Source of the DNA: Streptomyces sp. AC555_RSS877
Lineage (GTDB): Bacteria; Actinomycetota; Actinomycetes; Streptomycetales; Streptomycetaceae
Assembly: GCF_019049245.1 (NCBI RefSeq)
Contig: NZ_JAGMUK010000181.1
Coordinates: forward strand, 1 to 62,961
Reading direction: 5' to 3'
Length of the DNA stretch: 62,961 nt
Shown here: positions 42,178-51,418 of the stretch, piece by piece
How the letters are laid out: every line of letters starts with the position of its first letter
How positions within the stretch are numbered: the stretch's first letter is position 1
Made by a program: the position numbers and the translations under genes
Notes under the pieces: generated by a model
The model's input: the letters and a program-made list of their open reading frames with translations, nothing else
Told to the model about the DNA's origin: nothing
Database searches by the model: none

Positions 42178-43694
42178 ATGAGCACCGGCATCGGCAGTGG
42201 CATCGCCCTCGTCGCCGCCGGGCGGCACAGGAGCGAGCAGGTCATCGTCTTGGCGATGAGCCTCGCCGCCATGATCGTGTCGATGATGCTGACGCTGGTC
42301 GTGCCGATCCTCAGCCTGATCCAGGACAGCCTGAACACCACCGCCGCCGGCGCCAGTTGGGTCACCACCGCCACCCTGCTGTCAGCCGCCGTCTTCACGC
42401 CCCTGCTCGGCCGCTTCGCGACCAGCACGGCAAGAAGCCCACCCTCGTCGGGGTACTGCTGGTGCTGATCGCCGGCACCCTCCTGGCAGCCACCACGCAC
42501 TCCCTGCTGTGGCTGATCACCGGCAGGGTGCTGCAAGGCGCCGCCACCGCGATCTTCCCCCTCTCCCTGTCCATCCTGCGCGAAGAGATCCGCCCGCCGA
42601 AGCTCCCGGCGGCGCTGGCGATGACCAGTGGAGCCTTCGCCTTCGGCAGTGGCATCGCCCTCGTCGCCGCCGGTCTGCTCACAGCCGGCTCCCACCCCGA
42701 CTACCGCAGCGTGTTCTGGCTGGCCACGGGTCTCGCCGTCATCGTCCTCATCGCTGTCCTCACCCTGGTGCCGGCCACCCGCCACACCACCGGTGGCCGA
42801 ACCGACATCCTCGGCACCCTCACCCTCGCCGCGACTCTTGTGCTGCTTCTGCTGCCGATCACCCAGGGGCACGAGTGGGGCTGGTCCTCACTGCGTACGA
42901 TCGGCTGCTTCTCCGGTGCCGTCGCCATGGGTGCCGTATGGGCGCTGGTCGAGCGGCAGGTGCCACAACCGCTGGTCGACATGCGGATGTTCGCCCACCG
43001 GCCGGTGCTCTTCGCCAATCTCGCCGGGCTCCTGGTCGGATACGGCACGTTCGTCTTCATCATCGGCGTGTCATACCTGGCCCAGATGCCGTCGAGGGTC
43101 GCGGGATACGGATTCGACGCGAGTGTGCTGCGCTCCTCGGTGGAGTACCTGCTGCCCAGCACCGTGGTGTCGCTGCTCGCCGCCCCGGTCGGCGGTCGGT
43201 TGGTCCGTCGGTACGGTCCGCGACTGGTCCTGGTGCTGGCTTCGGCGAGCGGCACGGCGGGCTTCGCCTGGTTGGCCCTGGACCACGGCCGCACCGCGTC
43301 GGTCATCACGGCGGGCGCGTTCGTGGGTGCTGCCATCAGTCTCGGTTACGCGGCCATGCCGGCGATCATCGTCGCTGCCGTGCCGCAGCGCGAGAGCGGC
43401 ATAGCCAACGGCATCAACTCCATCTCCCGCTCCACCGGCAGCGCCATTGGCAGCGCCGTGATCACCACTGTGCTGGCCTCCAAGAGCGTCGGGCACGTCC
43501 CCGCCGGCTCCCCGGCGCTGCCCGCCGAATCGCAGTTCACCCTCAGCTTCGTTCTCGCCGGGGCGGCCTTCGCGCTGATAGCGCTGGTCGCCTGGTTCGG
43601 CCTGCGGCACATCCAGGTGGCGCAGCACCATGCCGACGACGTGGCAGCGGACCGGGATGCCGTGACCGAGTCCGAGGTGCCCAGGAGTATGTAG
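42178..43694 (+). pseudogene. MFS drug exporter (DHA2 type) with a one-base deletion
   Basis: The first 80 codons from ATG 42178 encode the start of a 14-helix exporter (VLAMSLAAMIVSMMLTLVVP) up to FTPLLGRFA. Then the frame shifts: the expected continuation GDQHGKKPTLVG is found in another frame, because TTC-GGC-GAC reads TTC-GCGAC near 42417. The remainder, to 43694, is a good membrane protein with TLVPATRH, VDMRMF and SRSTGSAIGSAVIT. Restoring one G gives a protein of about 505 residues. It is either a recent pseudogene or an assembly error. The substrate is unknown. Confidence 0.85.
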
Positions 43695-43812
43695 GAGGCC
43701 TGTCCGGAGGTTTGTACGGAGGCCTGGCGTGGCGGCGTCAGCAGGGCTCGTTTGACGCCGCCTCTTTCGTCGCTGCGGACGAGCCCCCCGGACAGCCGCG
43801 GGATACCGCCGG

Positions 43813-45285
43813 TCACCCCATCAGACGCAGCTCGTCCTCGAAGTCGACGCGCGCGAGGTCGGCGCGCGAGACGATGCCGAGCGTGGGGAACACGTTGGCC
43901 AGGTGATGACCCACCGTACGTGGACTGATCAGCAGCTGTGCCCCGATCTCCCGGTTGGTGAGTCCCTCCGCGGCCAGCCGTACCACTCTCAACTCCTGCG
44001 CCGTGAGGGTCGTTGAGGCATCCCGTGCCCGTGCCCGCGCGGAGTCCCGGCGCGGTTGCTGCCCGGTCAGTTCCTGTTCGGCCCTGGTGCGGGCGAGCAA
44101 GGGCGCCGCGTCGAGTCGCTGGAAGGTCTCCGCGGCTTCGGCCAGTTGTGTCCGGGCGTCGGCACGGCGGCGGGCCCGCCGCAGCCACTCGCCGTACAGC
44201 AGGCGCCAGCGGGCGTAGTTGAAGGGCCGAGAGGTGGCTCCGGGGACCTCCTGGGCAAGCCGGAACTGCTTTTCCGCATCCGCTCGGGATGCCAGCAGGG
44301 CGTGGACCAGGTGCGTCGCGGAGATCGCCCATGGTGCGTTCGTCCGTTCGGCCCACCGCCGCAACAACAGCGCCTGTTCCTCGGCCATCGGCCGCTGCCC
44401 GGCCTGGAGGGCGGCCTCGGCGGTGTCGGCCGCGGCGAGCACGGCGATGGTGGGGTGTGCCGCGTGGTGCCCGTGCTCGCTCAGCCGGACCAGGCGGTCC
44501 AGCGCCTCCTCGGCCCGGCCGGCGAAGAGCGCCGACATGCCGAGGTCCCACTCCGCGCAGGCGCTGAAGATGCGCACCCCACGCGGCACCCACTCGATGA
44601 ACCGGGCGGCGACGTCCGCGACGGTCCGTTCATCGCCTCGCGCGGCGGCCAGCCATCCGAGAGTGGCGCGGCACTGCGCCGCCAAGTGGTCGTCGCCGGT
44701 GCCCTCGGCGACCTGGACACCTTCAAGGGCGTTCGCCTGGGCCGAGGTCCAGGAGCCTTGCGCGATGTCGAGCGCCACGGTCTGCGCCAGCGCCTGGGTC
44801 AGGGCAGTGACCTGGTCCGTGTGCCGCAGCATGTCGATTTCACGGCGGAGCGCACCCTGGAGGGCGGACTCGATGCCCCAGGCCACCGCCAGCGGGGCTG
44901 GTGGCATCAGGAGCCAGGAACTGCCGCTGAGCCGGGTGAGGATGTCAGCGCCGGGGCCACGACCTGGGTCGGGTCACCGGCGGCGCCGCCTCGTCCCTCC
45001 GTCCACCATTGGCGCAGCAACGGCAGGAGATCGGCGTTGGGGAAGTTCTCCTGCGGGAGGCGCCGCTGAAGCCGCTGGAGCGCCTCGCGCTGCAGTGCGC
45101 CCTGATTGGCCGCTCATGCCGCCCGCAGCGCCATGCTGCCGAGCCTGAAGGCCTGCCCGGGATCGGCCACCCGTTCCATGTCCCGGGTCAGGTGACGGCA
45201 GGCGGTTTCCAGATCGCCGTGCGCGAACTCGATCAGCCCGCGCAGCCCTTCGCTGAGGTCCGCGACCGTGGATGCGGAGGAGACC
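43813..45285 (-). pseudogene. C-terminal part of a LuxR/LAL-type regulator, degraded
   Basis: The last 365 codons (from about 44907 down to 43813) contain a helical repeat region and a typical LuxR DNA-binding domain: LTAQELRVVRLAAEGLTNRE and LLISPRTVGHHLANVFPTLG. Upstream on the same strand the helical region continues to about 45285 (ALQREALQRLQRRLP and LIEFAHGDLETACRHLTRDM) but is broken by a frameshift near 44964, where CCCCGGGC appears reduced to CCCCGGC, and by an in-frame TGA near 45114. The N-terminal AAA/P-loop half is absent, cut off at the SDR gene. The regulator is therefore not functional as a full LAL protein; the 43813-44907 part alone might still be made. Confidence 0.8.
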
Positions 45286-46103
45286 CCTTCGGCCCGGACT
45301 CGGCCGGTGGCACTCGTGACAGGTGCCTCATCGGGGGTCGGCAAGGAGACGGCCCGCGCCTTCGCCGCGGCGGGCTTCGAGGTGATCGGAACCGTCCGCA
45401 ACACCGCGCGAGTCACCGCGCCCGCCGGGGTGACCTACCTCGACCTCGACGTCACCAGCGACGCATCGGTCGGCTCCCTGGTCAAGCAGGTGATCGACCG
45501 CTTCGGGCGCATCGACGTCCTGTTCAACAACGCCGGCGTCGGCGCCAACGGCGCCGCCGAGGAGTTCTCCGTCGCCCGGACGCACGAGGTCTTCGACGTC
45601 AACGTCTACGGCATCATGCGGATGACCAAGGCGGTTCTGCCGCACATGCGCACCCAACGCCGCGGACGCGTCATCAACGTTCCTCCCTCAGCGGGTTCGT
45701 CCCCAGCCCGTTCATGGCCATCTACACCTCCACCAAGCACGCGGTCGAGGGCTACTCCGAGTCGCTGGACCACGAGGTCCGCGAGCACGGCGCGCGGATC
45801 CTGCTCGTCGAGCCCGGCCCGATCAACACCCCCTTCGGCGACCACAGCGTCCAGGGCGACACCCCCATGCCGCTCTACGCGTCGCGACGGCGCACCTTCG
45901 GCGAGGTGCTGGCGAAGAACCTCAGTGGTGGCGACGAACCCGCCCTCGTGGCCAAGGTCATCGTCGCGGCCGCCACCGATCGGAACCCGAAACTACGACG
46001 CACCGCCGGCTCGACCGCCGCAAGCATCAGCGTGTTCCACCGCGTCCTCCCGACCCGGATCTTCGACCGCATCGTTCGCAAATTCAACCGGCTGCCCAAC
46101 TGA
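45268..46103 (+). pseudogene. Short-chain dehydrogenase with a one-base deletion
   Basis: From ATG 45268 the frame encodes VALVTGASSGVGKETARAFA and NNAGVG, then fails at VINVPPSAG. The expected VINVSSLSG and the catalytic YTSTK (MAIYTSTKHAVEGYSESLD) continue in another frame to TGA 46103. AACGTCTCC appears as AACGTTCC near 45681, a single C lost. With one base restored it would be a protein of about 278 residues. The 5' part overlaps the end of the truncated LAL regulator on the other strand. Confidence 0.83.
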
Positions 46104-46375
46104 CGCTCACCTGGCCCGTTCTCATCCCGCCCCGAAGCCACGGCAGTCTTCGACGAGGTGATCGCGGACGCGGTGAAGGACGGCGGCGACCCGCAGCTGC
46201 GCTACCGCAGGCCCGCCGGCCTCACGCGTCACCACCGTGCACCGCCGCGTCTCGCCCGAACTCGACCTCATACCCACGGTGATCGGCTCCCCGACGTGCT
46301 CGCGTGATCGGGTTCGTCCGCCTCCAGGCCACTCCCGGAGACGGAAGTAGCTGGACGTCGGTCGCGCGTCTCGTG
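46104..46375. other. Intergenic region with a possible SDR tail
   Basis: The frame at about 46137-46226 reads TAVFDEVIADAVKDGGDPQL, which resembles the C-terminal helix of SDR proteins (compare AEVIYDAVTDG), without a start or fold upstream. It may be a fragment of another dehydrogenase. Nothing else is seen. Confidence 0.35.
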
Positions 46376-46714
46376 CTACCTGTTCCGGCTGGCCTGGATC
46401 GTGAACGCGACTGTCAAGCAGGCCGCGGCCGCGGCCATCGAGCCGAAGAAGATCCCGTCGAAGAGCAAGCTGTTCGCGCCCTCAACCGAGCCGTCCTCGC
46501 GCGTGCACGACTTCTCGAAGGGGAAACTGGCCGTGTGCAGGTCTCCGCAGCGATTCTGCAGGTCCTCGTTGAGCACGCTCGCCTTGACCCAGGACAGCGC
46601 CCATAGGAAGAGGAAGATGCCGGCGAAGGCACACACGGCGCCCCACAGCCGGTTCAGTTGGGCATCCCGAGTGCTGGTGGCCGTCACGCGTTGCAGCGTA
46701 CCGCCACTGCCCAT
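46376..46714 (-). CDS. Small two-helix membrane protein
   Basis: A 112-residue protein. It has a membrane helix at about residues 24-42 (LWGAVCAFAGIFLFLWALSW), a loop of about 40 residues with two Cys (RCGDLH and SCTRED) that could form an external disulfide, and a second helix (FFGSMAAAAACLTVAFTIQA). The termini are predicted cytoplasmic. ATG 46714 or the GTG at codon 10 may be the start. It faces the second HxlR gene, 180 bases away, but no common promoter is clear. Confidence 0.6.
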   Translation of the reverse strand: MGSGGTLQRVTATSTRDAQLNRLWGAVCAFAGIFLFLWALSWVKASVLNEDLQNRCGDLHTASFPFEKSCTREDGSVEGANSLLFDGIFFGSMAAAAACLTVAFTIQASRNR

Positions 46715-46894
46715 CCGGCAAAGCCCCGATCAATCGGCGTCGAAAACTACTGGAGGTTCGATGAGAGCACTCAGGGGCAAAGCGGTGTGCCGACAGAACT
46801 GAGGGGTGCCCTGCCAGGACGGGCCCGTGCTGTGGCGAAAGCCATGTGGTTTTCGCGTCGGCTCCAAAAGCAGGGAAGGCCGGGCGGCACTCGC

Positions 46895-46918
46895 TTGAGT
46901 ATCTAAAAGTAAACTCAA
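46895..46918. promoter_or_regulatory. Inverted-repeat operator of the second HxlR regulator
   Basis: TTGAGT-N12-ACTCAA with core TGAGTATCTAAAAGTAAACT followed by CA, ending 20 bases before the HxlR start. It matches the site at 36418-36441 at 20 of 22 core positions and in its distance from the start codon. Confidence 0.75.
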
Positions 46919-46938
46919 CTTCGGTTAGACTCTCTCCC

Positions 46939-47448
46939 ATGGATGCGTGGATCGAAGTTGTTCAAGACGCCGGCATGGATCACCGACTCGACCGGGACAC
47001 GTCCAACTGCTCGATCGCGCGGACTCTCGAGATCGTGGGCGAGAAGTGGACGATCCTGATCCTGCGTGAGGTCATGTACGGGTCATCCCGCTTCAGTGAC
47101 TTCGAACGTGTCCTCGGCTGTCCTCGTAACCTTCTGGCGGCGCGGCTTCGGATGCTGGTGGAGGAAGGGATCCTGGCGACCGAGACGTACAAGGAGCCCG
47201 GTTCGCGGAGTCGGCCGAAGTACGTGATCACGCCCAAGGGCATGGATCTGGCGCCGGCCGTGATGGGGCTGTTGCAGTGGGGTGACCGTTACCGTGCCGA
47301 CCCGGAGGGGCCGGCGGTACTGGCGCGACACCGCGAGTGCGGCGCGCCCGTCGATGTCGAGATTCGCTGCGAAAGCGGCCACCCGGTGCAGGCGAAGGAC
47401 ATCGAGAGCGTCCCCGGCCCAGCCTTTCGTATGAAGTCGCCCGAGTGA
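46939..47448 (+). CDS. HxlR family regulator, copy 2
   Basis: A 169-residue regulator differing from the protein at 36459-36968 at about 22 positions, mostly at the two ends. The helix-turn-helix core, the Cys in NCSIARTLEIVGEKW, the wing and the Cys-containing C-terminal extension (HRECGAPVD, IRCESGH) are the same. Because the recognition helix is identical, both proteins should bind the same operator, so the two loci are likely cross-regulated. ATG 46939 follows the operator. The downstream gene, 165 bases away on the same strand, is the dehalogenase-like hydrolase. Confidence 0.88.
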   Translation: MDAWIEVVQDAGMDHRLDRDTSNCSIARTLEIVGEKWTILILREVMYGSSRFSDFERVLGCPRNLLAARLRMLVEEGILATETYKEPGSRSRPKYVITPKGMDLAPAVMGLLQWGDRYRADPEGPAVLARHRECGAPVDVEIRCESGHPVQAKDIESVPGPAFRMKSPE

Positions 47449-47612
47449 GCTGAGGGCTTTCGGCCAGCTCACTTGGGACCGGTCCATGAAGCGCAGTGCG
47501 CAGCGGTCCGCTCCGCAGACGCGTACGCGCCGTATGCCGGCGGAGAAGCAAGGCGACGCGACCGTTGGCCTGACCGTCCAAGAAGGTGGGGCCGCTTCAG
47601 GAAGGTGCATCC

Positions 47613-48482
47613 ATGGGGCATCCGACAGTGACAACCGGAGCGACGCAGGTGGACGGGGTCCGTCTGCACTACCTCCGAGCCGGATCCGGGCCGCTGCTTG
47701 TCCTGCTCCACGGCTGGCCGCAGACTTCCGACTGCTGGCGGCCGGTACTGGCGGGTCTCGCCGCCGACTACACCGTTGTGGCGCCGGACCTGCGCGGATA
47801 CGGCTTGAGCGACAAGCCCGCGACCGGGTACGACAAGCGGCGTATGGCCGCCGACATGGCAGGCCTCGTCGAGATGCTCGGCTTCGAGCGGGCCATGGTC
47901 GTGGGTCACGACCGCGGCGCCCGCGTGGGGCACCGCTGGGCGCTGGACCGCCCGGACCAGGTGGAGCGGCTGACCGTGCTCGACATCGTTCCCACCCGGG
48001 AGATGTTCCGCCGCCTGGACGCCTCGCTCGCCTCCGGGTACTGGCACTGGCTGTTCCACATGCAGCCCGATCTGCCCGAGCGCTTGGTGGGGCACGACAT
48101 CCGGGGGTATCTCGAGTACTTCTTCGAGCGGTGGACCTACAACCGCCACGGTCTGACCCCCGAAGCGGTCGACGGCTATGTCCGCGCCTTCTCTCGCCCG
48201 GGTGCCCTGCGCGCGAGCTTCGACGACTACCGCGCCATGGAGCAGGACACCGCCCTCGATGACGTCGACGCCGCCGAGGGCCGCCGACTCACGATGCCGG
48301 TGCTGGCGCTGTGGGGTTCCGTGGGGCTGCCGTCCCGCCTGCCGACGCTGGAGATCTGGCGCGCGTACGCGGACGACGTCACCGGCGCCGAGATCCCTGA
48401 ATGCGGCCACTTCATCCCGGAGGAGCAACCGGAGGCGCTGTTGGCCCGGCTGCGGGACTTCCTCCTGGCCGACGGGAGATGA
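47613..48482 (+). CDS. Fluoroacetate/haloacetate dehalogenase-like alpha/beta hydrolase
   Basis: A 289-residue alpha/beta hydrolase with an aspartate nucleophile: GHDRGAR has Asp 100, Arg 101 and Arg 104. Other residues fall at the spacing of fluoroacetate dehalogenase (Asp 104, Arg 105, Arg 108, Asp 128, His 149, Trp 150, His 271 in the studied enzymes): Asp 124, His 145 and Trp 146 (YWHWLF), and His 266 (ECGHFIPEE). The oxyanion motif HGWPQT is present. The family hydrolyses haloacetates or epoxides; the match of His-Trp favours the former. ATG 47613 has AGGAAGG upstream. It is probably controlled by the HxlR protein just upstream. Confidence 0.8.
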   Translation: MGHPTVTTGATQVDGVRLHYLRAGSGPLLVLLHGWPQTSDCWRPVLAGLAADYTVVAPDLRGYGLSDKPATGYDKRRMAADMAGLVEMLGFERAMVVGHDRGARVGHRWALDRPDQVERLTVLDIVPTREMFRRLDASLASGYWHWLFHMQPDLPERLVGHDIRGYLEYFFERWTYNRHGLTPEAVDGYVRAFSRPGALRASFDDYRAMEQDTALDDVDAAEGRRLTMPVLALWGSVGLPSRLPTLEIWRAYADDVTGAEIPECGHFIPEEQPEALLARLRDFLLADGR

Positions 48483-48616
48483 AACCGCAGCCCCGCTGCC
48501 CGTAGCTGCCGTGCGGCCTCGCCGTTCGTCACCGCAACAGGTGAGGGATGCCCTCCCGAGCGCGGTCACCCCGTCGGCGCCCTGGTGTCCCCCTCGACCC
48601 CGTGTGAGTACGGTCA

Positions 48617-48689
48617 TAATTTAAAAGGCGGTTGAGCCCTTGTTCGCGAGCCGGACCCTCCTGTATTGACGTATAATCGTAATTTAAAA
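48617..48689. promoter_or_regulatory. AT-rich direct repeats upstream of the GtrA-like gene
   Basis: TAATTTAAAA occurs at 48617-48626 and 48680-48689, the second within GTATAATCGTAATTTAAAAA. Such AT-rich sequence is rare in this genome. TATAAT at 48672-48677 is a good -10. The repeats resemble operators of MarR- or TetR-type repressors. Confidence 0.5.
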
Positions 48690-48713
48690 AGTTCAGGGAT
48701 GGAAGGGCATCCC

Positions 48714-49293
48714 ATGAGGTCGCTGGTCTTGCCGAAGCCGGGGACGGCGGACGAAGCGCAGGGTGCGGAGCGGACTGAGGCCTATGCGGCCGCGGCACGA
48801 CGTACCCAGGGCGCCCCCGGTCCGTTCGCCTCCCTCGCCCGGTTCGTCGTGCTCGGCGGCGGTGTCGGGGTCGCTTTCAGCGCTGCCGTGGTGGGGCTCG
48901 CCGGAGTGATGCCCTGGGCCGCGGCGAACGCTCTCATCACCGTCGCCTCCACTCTCCTCGGTACGGAGCTCCACGCAGCGCTTCACCTTCGGGGCAGGGC
49001 ACGCCGGATGGCGCCAGCACTGGCAGTCCGCCGGATCGGCCACGGCCGCCTACGCGGTGACCTCCGTCGCGGTGCTCGTCCTGCACACGGTGCAGCCGTC
49101 GGCTGGAGCGCTCTGCGAGCAGGTCACCTACCTCGCCGCCGCCGGGCTCGCCGGCACCGGACGCTTCCTGGTCCTGCGCGTGTTCGTCTTCGCCGGTGGC
49201 CGGACCCGGACCACGGTGCGGTCCATGAGCCCGGTGCCGGCCCGGGAGGCGGGCGCGAAGGTGTCCCTGCTCTTCCCGGTTCCGGCGCTTTGA
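48714..49293 (+). pseudogene. GtrA-like membrane protein with frameshift
   Basis: From ATG 48714 the frame encodes SLARFVVLGGGVGVAFSAAV and a second helix up to LLGTELHAA, typical of GtrA-family four-helix proteins, which act in polysaccharide or glycolipid flipping. The expected continuation (FTFGAG, then SAGSATAAYAVTSVAVLVLH and GIGRF-like GTGRFLVLRVFVFAG) lies in another frame after an extra base near 48981 (GCG-C-TTC-ACC). The second frame ends at 49293. Corrected length is about 190 residues. ATG 48714 has GGAAGGG upstream. Confidence 0.75.
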
Positions 49294-49350
49294 TCGGAAC
49301 GCCCGTCCAGCCCCCGGCCCGGCATTCCGGTTCCGTCCAGAGGCGCGTTT

Positions 49351-49386
49351 CGGCTCCAGTCGGCCGTTGCAGGCCGCCTGGAGCCG
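49351..49386. terminator. Long hairpin between convergent genes
   Basis: CGGCTCCAG-t-CGGCC-GTTGCA-GGCCG-c-CTGGAGCCG: 14 pairs with one internal mismatch. It serves the GtrA-like gene and the sialidase-fold gene, which converge here. Confidence 0.8.
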
Positions 49387-49441
49387 TCCGTGTGCGGTTC
49401 CGTGTGAGACGGGCAGGGCTCGTCACGTAGGGGAGAGGGGC

Positions 49442-51247
49442 CTACTGGACGAGCTCCCAGTCCTGCGAGCCGTCCGCGACCGCGTTCTGCAAGGTCAGCT
49501 GCGCCCCGGCGGACGCACCCGTCAAGTACAGACTCGTGTTCTTGACCGACTGCAGTTTGTAGAACCCGTCGTCGGTCTTGACGAGGTTCCAGCTGCCCGT
49601 GGTGCTGTTGTCCACCCACTGGCCGATCTTCTGGCCGACGGTCGCGTTCCCGGTCCAGATGGCCGCCGCCCGCCCGCCCGACTTGTTCAACAGCGTCTTG
49701 CCACCGTTGAGCTCGGTCACCACGTGCCAGAACTGGGTGTCCGCGTTCGCCGCCGAGCCGGGGGCCTCCAGACGGACGTCGGGAACGTCGCCGTTGCCGA
49801 GGTTCGCGTCGTTGGTGTTGTTCCCGGTGCCGATCACCTGGTCGGTCTTGCGGTTCACGAGCTGGTAGTAGGGACCGTCCGAGTGGCCCAGATCGACCTC
49901 GGCGAACTTGAGCGTCGAGGTGCCCTGGTTGTTGAGTATCGAGATGCGGCCGGTGCCCTCGACGTACTGCAGGTTGCGGCTGTAGCCGCCCTGCGAGGTC
50001 GTCTGGTACTCCTTCCAGACTCCGTCGCTGCGTCCGCTCTCGTTGACCCAGACGTTGCCGCTGCCCGCGGCGTTGTAGACCAGGCGCCCGCCGGGAAGCC
50101 TGATGATGACGGGACTGCCGCCCATCGCGAGAGGACGGGAGCCTGTGGCGACCGGCAACGAGGCGACGGAATCGCCCGTGGGGGAGCCGGTGAAGAACTT
50201 CAGCGGGTCGTCGGCGATCCGGAATCTGGTGTTGGCTCCGCCGGCCCAGTACTCGTAGGGGAGGAGCCACTTGCCGTCAGTCGTGCGGACGACGTTCGTC
50301 ATGCCGGGCCGGCCGCCGCCGATCTCCTTCTTGCCGCCGCCCATGTCCTGGGTCAGGCCCGCGATGTCGACGACGGGATTGCTCCAGTTCGCGCTGCGGC
50401 CGTCCCAGGTCTTGTGGACGAGGATCTGGCCCAGCGAGTCCTTGGCGGTGTCGTTCGCGGGGTCGAGAGTCGGGACGCCGGTGTTCGCGTCGAAGCCGAG
50501 GTAGTCGTTCTCGTCGGAGTAGTAGCAGACGAGCTTGCCCTTGTGGACCATCAGGTACGGCTCCCAGAGGGGATCCACCTGCTTGTTCGTGTTCGCGACC
50601 GCGATGTTCTGGCCGACCGCGCCCGCGCTGCCGCCCTGCCAGCCGCCTGTCGCGACGACGTTCAGGACCTTCCACGTCGCACCGTCGTCGGTGCTGGAAT
50701 ACAGGGCGATCGCCAGGTCCTTGCGGTCACCGTCGTTGGACGGGATCCAGTTCGGGTCGGCTGCCTTGTGCTCCTTGTAGTAGTAGTCGTCGCCCGACAC
50801 GACACTCGCGAGGAGCAGCGTGCCCTGCTTCAGGTCCCCGACGTCCTGCGGAAGCGTGTACAGGTACGGGTTGGTCCAGTTGCTCGTGTACTTCGCGTAC
50901 TTGGGATCGGTGGAGAGGTATGCCGGAGCCTTGACCTCGGACAGCGGCTGCCACGTCGTTCCGTGGTCGTCGCTCTTGTAGACCGGGAGGGTCTGCCTGT
51001 CGGCGCTGCCCGTCGCCGTCACGACGGTGGACTTCTCGAACGACGCGACCAGACGCCCGCTCGGCAGCTGCGCCGACTTGGGGTAGATCGCGCAGTTGCC
51101 CCGCCCCTTCAGACACGGGTCACTGCCGAGCTGGTACAGGGTCCCGCCCGTCGGGTCGTACGCCAGTGCACCGGACGCGGGTACGGCCAGCAACGCAGAT
51201 GTTGCGGCGAAGGTGCCCAGCGTTCTCGCCAGTCTTCTTCTCTGCAT
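49442..51247 (-). CDS. Secreted sialidase-fold protein with C-terminal ricin-type domain
   Basis: A 601-residue exported protein. The Sec signal peptide (residues 1-29) ends SGALA. Residues about 40-460 look like a six-bladed sialidase/arabinanase-type propeller with Asp-box loops SDDHGTTW and STDDGATW. Residues about 465-601 form a ricin-type beta-trefoil carbohydrate-binding module with QxW-like motifs TQFWHV, GSWNLV and QDWELV. It likely acts on plant or host polysaccharide outside the cell; GH93-like exo-arabinanase and GH33-like sialidase are both possible, and I could not fix catalytic residues. It lies 171 bases after the GH42 gene at the end of the sugar operon. Confidence 0.72.
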   Translation of the reverse strand: MQRRRLARTLGTFAATSALLAVPASGALAYDPTGGTLYQLGSDPCLKGRGNCAIYPKSAQLPSGRLVASFEKSTVVTATGSADRQTLPVYKSDDHGTTWQPLSEVKAPAYLSTDPKYAKYTSNWTNPYLYTLPQDVGDLKQGTLLLASVVSGDDYYYKEHKAADPNWIPSNDGDRKDLAIALYSSTDDGATWKVLNVVATGGWQGGSAGAVGQNIAVANTNKQVDPLWEPYLMVHKGKLVCYYSDENDYLGFDANTGVPTLDPANDTAKDSLGQILVHKTWDGRSANWSNPVVDIAGLTQDMGGGKKEIGGGRPGMTNVVRTTDGKWLLPYEYWAGGANTRFRIADDPLKFFTGSPTGDSVASLPVATGSRPLAMGGSPVIIRLPGGRLVYNAAGSGNVWVNESGRSDGVWKEYQTTSQGGYSRNLQYVEGTGRISILNNQGTSTLKFAEVDLGHSDGPYYQLVNRKTDQVIGTGNNTNDANLGNGDVPDVRLEAPGSAANADTQFWHVVTELNGGKTLLNKSGGRAAAIWTGNATVGQKIGQWVDNSTTGSWNLVKTDDGFYKLQSVKNTSLYLTGASAGAQLTLQNAVADGSQDWELVQ

Positions 51248-51418
51248 TCTTCCTCCTTCTGGGGATGACCACGGTGATGCTCAGGTCCTTCGGCCACCGG
51301 CGCGGTGACCTGCTCTGTGGGTCCGCGCGGCAGCCTGCTCAGGTAGCCGGACGGGCGGGGATCGGAGTGCGGACAGCGGTTCAGGTGCTCAGCCGGTGCG
51401 GAGCGCTCTCCGGCCCGG

